A stretch of DNA of 15,624 nt from Monoraphidium neglectum (lineage: Eukaryota > Chlorophyta > Chlorophyceae > Sphaeropleales > Selenastraceae): assembly GCF_000611645.1 (NCBI RefSeq), contig NW_014012395.1:1-15624 (forward strand), written 5' to 3'. The notes beneath the pieces were generated by a model that was given only the letters and a program-made list of their open reading frames with translations, had not been told where the DNA came from and ran no database searches. How positions within the stretch are numbered: position 1 is the first letter of the stretch; each line of letters starts with the position of its first letter. A program made the position numbers and the translations under genes. Below, one piece after another: positions 7,305-15,624 of the stretch.

Positions 7305-10300
7305 TCACGGGGCTGCAGCAGCCCCAGAACCTGCTGACGGCCGGGGCGCCAGTGACGGCGACGGCGCCACTGACGGCGCCAAAGCCAGCGCTGGCGCTGT
7401 CGTCGGCGCTGGCACCGGGGCCACGACAGACGCCGCGCGCCGCGCCGCGGAGCCACCCGTGCCGCCTGTGCCCGTCGGGCCCGGGCCTGAGCCCGCGCGG
7501 CTGAGCGGCGAGAACGTGCTAGTCTGGGGCAAGAGGGTCTGCACAACGACGCTGCCGAGCGCCGCCCTGATGTCCGCAAAAGTCACCTTGCCCTTCCCGT
7601 CCTTGTCGAGCGACGCCACCAGCATGCGCCGCGCCTCGCGCACCAGGATGAACAGGAACGCCACCACGACGACGATGTTGAGAAATCCCGCTATTCCAAT
7701 GGCAGTCCCGACCACGGCGACCGACTGGGAGCTGTCCCCCAGCAGGCCGGGCGCCATGGCCTGGTTCAGGGCAGGCGCCATGAGGGCTATGGTGGTGCCG
7801 GTCAGAGACACGAGGCTCGCGACCTGGGCGAGAGATGATTGATGGCAAGGGTGGTGTGCCAGAGTTGAGGCGGTGTGCGCGGGATGGGAAGAAAAGAGAC
7901 GCGCATGTTGGAGTTGAGGGGCGCGAGGCCGGCACGCGCGAGGCTGCTCGCAGGCGAGCCGCACGTCAAATCCTGCAAAACGCAACGCAAAGACGCGGTT
8001 TCAGCACCGTGCGGCCTATATTGTGCGGCTGCAGGGCACCCAGGCCCGCGCCGGAGCCAGGGCGAGCAAGCTTGGGGGCGCCCGTCACAAAAGTGAGGTC
8101 AAGCCAAGGCCAGCTCGAAAGTGCCCCCTTCCCGCCTTGCTAACCTGCAATGAATCCAGCATGTTGCAGGCGTAGGGGTGGTAGCAAAATTGCAGCAGCA
8201 GCGCCACGAACAGCACCAGGTGGGCCGCCAGGACCTGGGGAGCAGCGCCGAGGCGCTGGGTGGCGGTGAGGGCCACCACAGCCGCCAGCTTCTCGAGGAG
8301 GATGACTGATTCCCAGTAGTAGAACTGGGCCCTGAACGAGTCGAAGAAGAATCCAAACTTCATGTCGACCTGGGGTGTCGCCGGGTGACGGGTGGCGGCG
8401 GGGAGACGGGTGACGAGGGTGTGGAGATGGAGGAAAGAAAGGTGGTCGGGGCATTCCATGCGTTTGGGTTCGGGAGCGCTTTTAGGGGGCGGGGAGAGGA
8501 GACAATGGTGTCAGCGCATGCGCGCTTTGCTGGCTGCTGGGTCCAGGCCGACGGCATCCGCCATGCCCGTGCCGCGGCTGGCGCAGACACTGCTCTCTGC
8601 CGTTGGGCAGGCAAGCCCGCCCATTCGATTATGTGGCCGCAGCAACCGCCGTTTGTCCTGTGGAGCCACCTGGCACCCCCGCACGAGCGCGCTGTGTCGG
8701 CCTAGGCAGCCGCAGCACCCACCGTGAGGTTGTTGCGCTTGATGGTGGCTAGGCGCACCGCCATGGCCGCTGGGAACCCCAAGCAGAAGATCAGCAGCCA
8801 CACGATGCCCAGCGCCAGCATCCACCTCATCTCCCCTGTCCAGCACTGCATGCTGGTGTCGTAGTCCCAGTACGTCCCCACCGCCTTGAGCGCGGCCAGC
8901 GCGCTGGCGACCACGCCCACGGGCGCGACAGCGGTGTCCGCGGTCTTGATGTTGACCGAGGGGTCGATGGGGAGGAAGGACGCATCGATGCGCCCGGGGT
9001 CGTCCACAGGTGTGCACGCGAAGAGGATGGACACGACGGCGCCGGAGACCTGCGACATGCAATGTTGAGCGCGCGCACACGCAACCCAGTCGGCAGTTGT
9101 GCAGGAACAACCACTCGGGCCCGTGCCGGCGCTTCGAGTAAGAAAACGTTGCGCAGGCTGCGGTCTGCAGCCAAGGGGCGTCCGCGGCATCGTCTATGGC
9201 GGCCGCGGCAGGCCCAGGCACCACAGTTCAAACGATGCGGCAGGCATTCTACGGTGGCGACAGGCGCCGCCGCGTTACATCGCCACCAGGCATGCTGTCG
9301 TGGCGAATTCTGCCCTGCATCGGTGCCCTGCACTGGGTGCGCGTGGGGGCAACCCCAGGCGGCCAACCTGAGGGTAGAGATAGAAATTGACCATCCCCAG
9401 GGTCATGACGACGCGCGGCCAGTACTGGTCCCACACAGTGGTTTGCTGGACGTCGTGCTCCTCGCGGCGCCTGACGGTGGCCAGGCCCGCGCGGAGCCCC
9501 CAAAAGGCCAGCGTCAGGAGGGCGGCGCCGGCTGTTTGCACGAGCAAGGGCAGCGGGAGGCAAGTTGCTTGGCGAAACGGGTCGAGGGTGTCGAACAGAG
9601 CCAAGCAAACGTATGCAGGGCTGCACGGATCACTCGAATTTCAGCCTAGCAGGTGCGAGCTGTCGCCAGTGCGGGCTCAACACACAGCGCCAATCAGGCC
9701 AGCGCCCGCCTGCCCCACCTGGCAGCAGCAGGATCGTGAGCGTGCGCGCCAGCGAGGGCCGCAGGCCCCCAGGGATGTTGTTATACACGCACTCCATGAC
9801 GACCCATGAGGAGATCGGCTGCGTCTGGTCCAGCGCGGAGATTACCTTCTCGAAGCCCGAAGGCCAGTCCATCCTGATTGTGCGCAGCAGCCCCAGGAGC
9901 TGCAAGTGCGTGATGAGCAGCTTGAACACGTCGCCCATCCAGAAACGCGACGCCTGCCGCCGCTGCAGGGCGGTCTGCGCTGCGGTCAGCCCAGCCGCGG
10001 CGCCCTTGTCGTTGCCCACGATGCTGTTGATCGACTCAAGCGGGCCTTTGCCCAACTTGCCGCCAGCGGCGCCGCCGTAGTCGATCCCCACACCGGCGCC
10101 GCTCGAGGCGCCGGTGCCCGCGCTGCCTCGCCTCGAGGCCCCGGTGAGGGCGCCGCCGCTGGACGTGCCGCGACTCCAGGCGCTGGCGAGGGCGCTGCTC
10201 CTCCAGAACTTGTTCCCCACCCCCCTCCAGCGAGCGGTGAAATTTTGAGCCGTTGATCGCTTTGCTGCGTTACCCCCGGCCGCGCCGTCCTCGCTGCCGC

Positions 10301-13300
10301 CGTCCTGGTCCGGCCGCGCGACCGACGCGTCGTCGCGCACGCTGGCTGCCACAGGGACGGCAAACGGGGTCGCCATCGGCGAGCCAGGCTCAGGGCTGCC
10401 GCTTGAGCTGCCGCTGGGGGCGGCGCCCAAGGACCCGGGGTTGTCGGCCGCGGCGGCCTTGAAGCCCTTTGGCGTGAGCGGCGGGGTGCCGATCGCGTGA
10501 GCAAAGCCCGACCTCTGGTCCGCATCCTTCTGTTGCAGGGTGTTGCGCCGCTGGCCGACCTGTCACGTGCAGTGGCCGCAGATGGTGGCATCGCAGCGGT
10601 GCGGGCGGGCAGAGAGAGCACTTCAAGATGGTGCTTGAGCGGGTTTGGTGGGGGCTCCTCCGCGCGCATGTGCGGCGCCTCAGGAATGGGTGCACATACT
10701 GGCATCCTCGCAGCGTCTGAGCTCTGCTGCTGCAGATCAGGCCTGCCCAGATCAAGGCGAGAGCGAAAGCACAGTCGCGGGCAGGCGCTCGCGAGTGCCA
10801 GAGGCATGCCGGTCAGCGCGTGTGCACGTCAAAACCCACCCGCCCCGAGCTGCTATGCCTGACTTTGCGGCGGCTCTTGTGCAAACAGGATGGATGACAG
10901 TGGGAAAGGCGGGATGACTGGCAGGGTTGGAGCCGGCAACCCACCTGCTTGGTGTGGAGGAACGCCGATGCCACAATCAGCACCGCCATCCAGGTGAGGG
11001 CCAGGAAGTACCTGCGAGCCGCAGGCCAGCAGCAGATCATGGGGGGATCAGGCGGCCCGGGTCCTTGAGTCGACGGGGCATGACGGCCGACTGGCACATG
11101 GTGGAAATGCTCGGGGAGGGTAGGGGGACCGTGATGATGCAAGCTCAGCGGCCCCAGCAGGGGCCTCGCTTGACAATTGAGGGGTTGCGCGATGGCCATC
11201 TCAGCGGGGCAGCTCTGTCACACGAGCAAATACATCCAAGCAAGCCAACCAGGGCCTGAGAGTCGATGGGTGGCGGGTAGGCCGGCATGCAGGCAGGGAG
11301 GCAGGCAGGCAGGCAGCCAGGCAGGCAGGTAGGCAGGCAGGCAGGTAGGCAGACAAGCAGGCAGGCAGGCAGGCAGGCAGGCAGGGGAGGCCAAATCCAA
11401 GGACTCACAGGAACCCATTGGCCGCTAGGGGTCCGCAGCGCACGCAGCTCTGGCCGTGCCTGCCATACCCGCGCCTGCACTCGCCGCACAGCACGCCCTG
11501 GCGAGCAAGGGGCAGTGCGAGCCGCGTAGGGCAGGAGTGGTGAGCAAGGCAGCATGCACCACAAGGCTGCACTGGCACATCTGCGTGTGCATCGCACATC
11601 ATGACGCTCCAAGCGCCACCCTGTGACGACCCAAGCGTCACCCTGTGGCGTTTGGGCTCGACATGGGTTGAGCAGCTGCACCACCGGTGTCCCAAGCTTC
11701 ACAGCCCATGGCCAGATGACACGCGCATCATCTGCCAACGGGATGGTTCATGACATCATCATGACGTGTCACCATGACATCACCCCACCTGGTAGCCCTC
11801 GGCGCACTGCATGCCGACGTATTCCTCGTATATAGGCGCCAGCTCGGTCAGGGTCCAAATCGCGTGCGTCGCCGCCCACTGCGCAAGCTCCGTCTGCCGC
11901 GCCCCCGCGCGGCACGCGGCCGCGTGCAGGCACCGGTGGATGGCGGGGCTGCGGGGGTGGCTGTGCCAGAAGCCGTCGCGCGGGATCATGCCCACACCGG
12001 TGCAGAACGCGTGGACGCCGTCGTCGCAGCGGTTGCAGCCGCCGGAGGCCTGCGGGTCCAGGCTGACTGTACCCGCGCGGCACTGCTGGCACGGTGCCAG
12101 GCTCAGCGCGCCGGCCAAGGCGGCGCTGCCGGCAGCCTGCGCGGTGATGTTGGCCTCCCCGGCGATGCAGTTGCGGATCCTCAGGCCGAGCGTGGCCGGG
12201 CGCATCTGGATGCGCTGCGAGGAGATGGGCGTGAACCGCAGCTGGTACTCGCCGGGCGCGGCGATGACCTCGAGGCCGAGGAACTGCGCTATGCCGTTGT
12301 TCGTGTTGGAGGTGTTGCCGAGGACGAGGGTGCGGGGCGTCCAGAGCCAGTTGCCGCCGGGGACGGAGGCGGTGTAGGGGCGAGCCTGGGGGCCAGGACG
12401 AGAAGGGTGGCGGCGACGCGGCGAGGGAGTGTGTATCAATTCAACGGGTGGAAAGACAATCAGGTGCGCGGCCATGTGACAAAGAGCACCCTCGCAAGCC
12501 CCGCTTGCGTTTGGGGCGGGCTGCAGCCCACAGCTGCTGCGGGACCTGCCGTGGTGACTGACGCCGCCCTGGGCCCCGGCGCCTCAACTGCAGATGTCAG
12601 CAGTGCTTCAGCCCCCCACCTCACCAACGCAACACCATGACTTTGAAAAATTTCAAGGCCCCAAACCCAGTGCTCACATACAGGCCGCCAGCCCCACGGC
12701 CCCCGAGCAACAGCCTCTCTGGCCCCCACCACCCCAGCCGCACCCATTTCCTGAATCCTGCTTCAGGTGTTCCCACACCCTTGCAAAGGGACTGACCTGC
12801 AGGACCATGTTGGCGTCGTAACCAGCCACGACCCGGTTGCCTGCCCAGTCCTGGACAGCGATCTCCACACTCAGCGTGCTGCCAGGCGGCGCCACCAGCC
12901 CCTCCGGGGGCGGTGCCAACACCGCCGCGCCCGGCGCGCCGGTGCAGCCCGCGGCTGTGCGGCCCAACGAGAGGGCGGTATTCGCGTCGGCAGCGGAGGT
13001 CGCGCAGGTCACGACGAGCTGCGCGGCGACACTGGCTAGGTCCTGAGACCCGGGGCTGAAAGCAGTGTTGCCGACGGGCAGCCCCAGCGCCGCCAGCGCC
13101 GTGGGGCCGCTCGCGTTGGCGCGGCTCCAGCACTCTGGCAGCGGCGTGACGCCCAAAGCCCCGCAGTCGGTGTAGGCGAGGGAGGCGTTGCTGACGAGGA
13201 GGCCGCCGCCGGAGCCGCTGGGCGCGGTGTTGCCAGTGATCTTGTTGCCGGCCTCCAGCAGCAGGCAGCGGGCGGGCGGACTCAGCTTGCACAGGTCAGT

Positions 13301-15556
13301 GCGGACGACGGCGCCACCTGTTGCACGTGTGATGTGCAGGGCAGGGGGGGGGTGAGACCTCAATACCCGTGTTGTGCGATACAATACAAGCATGCAGCAG
13401 CACGCAGGCAGGAGGCAAGCTGGACGCAGCCGCAGGCTGCACACCAAAACGAATGGCGGCGATGCGCGAGCTTTTGGCACGCGCTGCAAGCGAGCTGGAG
13501 GGGGCAAAGTGCACGCATGCCCCACAGGCACGTCTCCCACCTCCGTTTGGTGCGGTGTTGTCGACGAACGACGTGCCGCGGATAGCCACCGTTCCGGCAG
13601 CAGCGGCATACAGCCCACCGCCCCCAGGGTAGAGCATGTCGTCGGGCGGGGCCGCCGTCGCCGCCGCCAGCGCGTCCGCGATGGTGCCTTCGCTCTGCAG
13701 AAGCCGCCGCCTGCGCTCCGTGGCAGCCGGCTCCTCCGCTGCCTTGACCTGGTTGCCTTGGAACGTGCACCCCGCGACCGCGATGTTCTTGGTCGATCGA
13801 ACGATGGCCGCGCCGCCGCCGAGGGAGCCGGCCGTGTTGCCGGAGAAGCTGGCGCCCTCCAGCACAACATTGCCGCAGGAACGGCAGACAAAGCCCCCGC
13901 CGGCGGAGGTGCCGCTCAGCGCGCGGTTCTTTGCGAACTTGGCGCCCGTAAGCGTCGCGGTCAGCCCCGCGCCGCGGGCCATCAGGCCGCCGCCGCCGCC
14001 GGAGGTGGCCGTGTTGTTCGTCACGACGCCGCCTATGACCAGCAGGTGGCTGCGGTCGTTGGCAAGCGCGGCCATGCCGCCCAGCTTTGCGGCCATGTTG
14101 CCCACGAAAGCTGTGTTGAGGAAGAGGACCACTGACCCCCGCCCTGTAACTGAGGCCGCGCCGCCATCGCCGTGCTGCGCATTGTTGTCCAGGAACTTGC
14201 TGGGGGCCGCCTTGTCGGCAAGCAGCGCCTTGCGCTGCTTGAGCATGAGCGGCCAACGCTCCATTGGCCACCCGACGGGTGCCACATAGTCGAGCTGCAG
14301 GAGGAGCCGCCCCACCTCGATCGGCGCGAGCGCCAGCTCGCCGTTGCTGACCGCCCAAGACAGCGCCCCGCCGCTGCCCGCAGTGTTGCGCTGAAACGTG
14401 GAGCCCTTTACCAATGTCTCAAGGTAGGTGCCGAGCACCTGCACCGCACCGCCCTGCGAGGTGGTCCCCGCGGTGCCGTTGGCCTCGCCGGCCCAGTTGC
14501 TGGTGAAGGAGCAGTCCTCAATCGCGAGGGTGGACCAGCGGTCCGCGCTGTCTGCCAGGGCGCAAACGAGCATGGCGCCGCCGCCCCTGGGCGCGAGGGA
14601 GAACGAGGGGCAGGAGAGGCGGCGAAGCTTGACGGTTCGGAGCTTTTGACAGAAGCAAGGGTGCAGATTTGCGCGCTCCCCCACCTGGGGTCCAAGAGCG
14701 CATTGCAAAGGGCTCCAAGGAAAACTTCGCTTGAAAGCACCGCCCCTCCAAGCCAAAAGTGAAAAAATCAACCCCCAACTTGGGTCGTGTGCATTCCTGC
14801 TCACAGCTTGATGAAAAGTGATACTGCGTGCTTAGCAAGGCTGCTGCTCTTGCCTGAGATCCCTGAACTTTGCCCCACACAGAGCAACCGGTTGTATTTG
14901 CAAATGCACGCATGCCCACATGAACGCTTGCAGCTGCACGCCCATTTTCAAGTGTGCCTCCCTGCTGGTCTGCCCAAGCCAATGCGTCGACCCGCACACC
15001 AAAACCCCCTTGTCATTCAGACGCACATGCCCACGCATATACGCGTCTGCACACGTACAGGACACACACGCCAACACACCAATGGACGCACACGCACCCA
15101 CACACCAATGGACTCACGCGCCTACACACCAACCGACACACAGACGCCTGCTCAGACAATCACCCCTTGCGCACATGCTGATATGCAAGCAACAATCCTG
15201 CTCACTGTTGTGCGCGGTTGTCCTTGAACGTTGACTGCTTCAAGAAAATGTTGCCGTAAGACTGGTAGCCAAAATACAGCGCGCCTCCCAGGCCCCACGG
15301 CGTCGTGCTTGGCTCAAAGCAAGGCCGCCGGTCGCGCGTCTCAATCGACCACATCAACGCAACGTCCTCTGTCGGTTTGCCGAGCGCCGTGTTCCCTACA
15401 AAAGTGCTGTCTGTGATGTTGGTCTGCATGTCGGGCGGCGACTCAAAATACATGGCCCCGCCGTCGGCGCCCGCAGTGTTGTTGACCATCGTGATGCGGT
15501 CGATCAGCATGACACAGTCAGATGTAGCGTCTGTGGAGCCCTTCTGCAGCAGCAAC
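7305..15556 (-). CDS. PMP-repeat / Cys-rich / multi-TM / EF-hand protein, 11 exons (5' partial)
   Basis: Exons in transcription order: 15556-15206, 14586-13541, 13317-12797, 12385-11789, 11497-11409, 11011-10945, 10559-9719, 9567-9368, 9049-8723, 8369-8145 and 7823-7305 (stop TGA 7307-7305). All introns are GT-AG and every join keeps frame, giving about 1593 residues in the window. Several joins rebuild motifs: NRAQ+QGGGAML, APNG+GGGAV, and EGYQ+GVLCGEC. Domains in order: about 13 bacterial-PMP-like repeats (residues about 1-500), a second ectodomain segment (about 500-700), a Cys-rich GFWHS/CGEC module (about 740-860), then about nine hydrophobic spans (868-1485), a single EF-hand loop and a Gly/Ala/Pro-rich tail. 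It is expected at a membrane with a large extracellular or lumenal part. The function is unknown; the membrane part resembles TRP- or polycystin-like channel proteins of algae and protists, which is inference. The 5' end and signal peptide lie beyond the right edge. The last-exon stop overlaps a donor-like GTGAGC, so the C-terminus is the least certain part. Confidence 0.8.
7572..7607 (-). other. EF-hand calcium-binding loop in the last exon
   Basis: The 12-residue loop DKDGKGKVTFAD follows the last hydrophobic span (…FLFILVREARRMLVAS L). It has Asp at positions 1 and 3, Gly at 6, Val at 8 and an acidic residue at 12 (Asp instead of the usual Glu), and it is flanked by helical stretches (EARRMLVASL and IRAALGSVVV). 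Only one hand is visible, although EF hands usually pair, so it may dimerise or pair with a divergent partner. It suggests calcium sensing on the side of the membrane where the C-terminus lies. The duplicated copy near 3176-3214 has lost the ligand residues. Confidence 0.65.
7624..11011 (-). other. Multi-span membrane core (exons 6-11)
   Basis: Hydrophobic spans read from the exons: YFLALTWMAVLIVASAFLHT (exon 6); LPLPLLVQTAGAALL with LTLAFWGL (exon 8); VVMTLGMVNFYLYPQ continuing into VSGAVVSILFACT (exons 8-9); WMLALGIVWLLIFCLGFPAA (exon 9); two spans in exon 10 (LLEKLAAVVALTA and LVLFVALLLQF); two in exon 11 (VASLVSLTGTTIALMA and VAVVGTAIGIAGFLN followed by IVVVVAFLFIL). Exon 7 (10559-9719) is a long soluble loop. 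Its first two thirds are Gly/Ser/Ala-rich, and it ends in the ordered stretch FKLLITHLQLLGLLRTIRMD-WP...ALDQTQPISS, ending in ECVYNN. That stretch, and YWDYDTSMQCW in the exon 9 loop, look like conserved blocks of the TRP-like membrane region in algal PMP proteins. Calling it a channel is inference; no selectivity filter was identified. Confidence 0.65.
11290..11385. repeat. GGCA tetranucleotide microsatellite in an intron
   Basis: About 24 units of ggca with a few substitutions (gcca, ggta, gaca, agca). It lies in the intron between the 89-nt exon (11409-11497) and the exon at 10945-11011, and ends about 23 nt inside the intron from the 5' splice site. On the transcript strand it reads CTGC/TGCC repeats, a long pyrimidine-rich tract close to the donor. 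Confidence 0.9.
11409..12385 (-). other. Cys-rich juxtamembrane module (exons 4-5)
   Basis: Exon 4 (12385-11789) begins with a beta-rich stretch (WLWTPRTLVLGN) and then becomes Cys-rich: CQQCRAGTVSLDP, CNRCDDGVHAFC, GMIPRDGFWHSHPRS and HRCLHAAACRAG. Exon 5 (11497-11409, only 89 nt) supplies GVLCGECRRGYGRHGQSC and VRCG immediately before the first membrane span. A C-x-x-C plus GTxxxDP pattern, then GFWHS, then LCGxCxxGYG is typical of the ephrin-receptor-like GCC2/GCC3 Cys-rich modules beside the membrane in large algal and protist PMP-type proteins. The paired cysteines imply disulfides on the extracellular or lumenal side. Confidence 0.75.
12797..15556 (-). other. PMP-type beta-helix repeat ectodomain (exons 1-3 in window)
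   Basis: These three exons carry repeated F-x-x-N-x-A...GG-A/G units like the FxxN and GGAI repeats of chlamydial polymorphic outer membrane proteins. Examples are MVNNTAGADGGAMYF, FVGNTALGK, FKDNRAQQGGGAML, FQRNTAGSGGALSW, FLDNNAQHGDGGAA, FVGNMAAKLGG, VTNNTATSGGGGGL, FAKNRALSG, FSGNTAGSLGGGAAI, FVDNTAPNGG and ITGNTAPSGSGGGLL. In bacteria such repeats stack into a right-handed beta-helix passenger. Near the end of exon 2 (nt about 13630-13740) a charged, low-complexity segment containing RRRRLLQSEG interrupts the repeats. Exon 3 then leaves the repeat pattern and becomes a Cys-containing, Ig-like or beta-rich stretch (VEIAVQDWAGNRVVAGYDAN). Together they suggest an adhesion or ligand-binding ectodomain. 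Confidence 0.8.
15045..15150. repeat. CA-rich imperfect tandem repeat in an intron
   Basis: Units of about 24-26 bp beginning acacaccaa(t/c)(g/c)ga recur at about 15073, 15099 and 15123, with ACAC-rich DNA on both sides. It lies in the 619-nt intron between the exons at 15206-15556 and 13541-14586. Confidence 0.65.
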
Positions 15557-15624
15557 CTGTGGGCCATTAAATGAATTCAAGGTTTGGGACAGTGTGTAAG
15601 AGAGAGAGAAACGGTGAGCGTGTG

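Larger units (their letters stand above)
5271..8249. repeat. Segmental duplication, right copy
   Basis: This is the right member of the pair and is contiguous with the intact PMP-type gene. It has two blocks absent from the left copy: 6671-6877 (207 bp) and roughly 7086-7415, the latter holding most of the C-terminal tail of the PMP gene as modelled. It lacks the left copy's 315-bp block and satellite expansions. The offset between matching positions is about 4.35-4.43 kb. Confidence 0.85.

Noticed and set aside
11774..14135. Long plus-strand open frames opposite the PMP-type gene (for example 11774-12640 and 13374-14135)
   Set aside because: They are shadows of GC-rich exons. The minus strand has motif-bearing, in-phase spliced exons over the same bases.
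15594..15624. GA-rich repeat and ggtgagc at the right edge as a splice site
   Set aside because: It is on the plus strand and lies in the intron upstream of the 15556-15206 exon of a minus-strand gene. No adjoining exon can be seen.

Overview
The window is nuclear DNA from a eukaryote, most likely a GC-rich chlorophyte green alga. The evidence is short GT-AG introns with in-phase exon joins, strongly GC-biased third codon positions in the real exons, many microsatellites, a plant/algal-type BCS1-like AAA ATPase, and a large surface protein with PMP-type repeats of the kind expanded in chlorophytes. I cannot name the genus. There are no operons, RNA genes, CRISPR arrays or recognisable complete transposons.

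Layout. (1) 22-1023, plus strand: last exon of a BCS1-like AAA ATPase, entering from the left edge. (2) 1024-2960: 3' flank and intergenic DNA with an 18-bp doublet, a 315-bp presence/absence block and a 15-bp minisatellite. (3) 2965-3820, minus strand: a truncated, frameshifted copy of the 3' end of the large gene on the right. (4) about 3820-5086: spacer unique to this window, holding about 2.5 copies of a 176-180-bp tandem repeat. (5) 5087-5382, plus strand: a broken copy of the BCS1-like gene. (6) 5383-7304: a second copy of the intergenic DNA. (7) 7305-15556, minus strand: eleven exons of a large PMP-repeat / Cys-rich / multi-membrane-span / EF-hand protein whose 5' end lies beyond the right edge.

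The main result is structural. About 2.9 kb, from the tail of the BCS1-like gene through the intergenic DNA to the tail of the PMP-type gene, is present twice in direct orientation (913 to about 3820 and 5271 to about 8249). Two genes that originally converged tail to tail have been duplicated across their junction. The order is now intact AAA gene, dead PMP tail, dead AAA tail, intact PMP gene. The two copies have since diverged through frameshifts, a lost EF hand, a new minisatellite and several insertion/deletion blocks.

The exon model of the large gene was derived by eye from splice consensus and reading phase. All ten joins are in phase and each rebuilds protein sequence that fits the family, so it is well supported, but no transcript data were available. 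The two intact genes are not obviously linked in function: one is expected to act as a membrane-bound AAA chaperone or remodelling ATPase, the other as a surface or endomembrane channel-like or adhesion protein.
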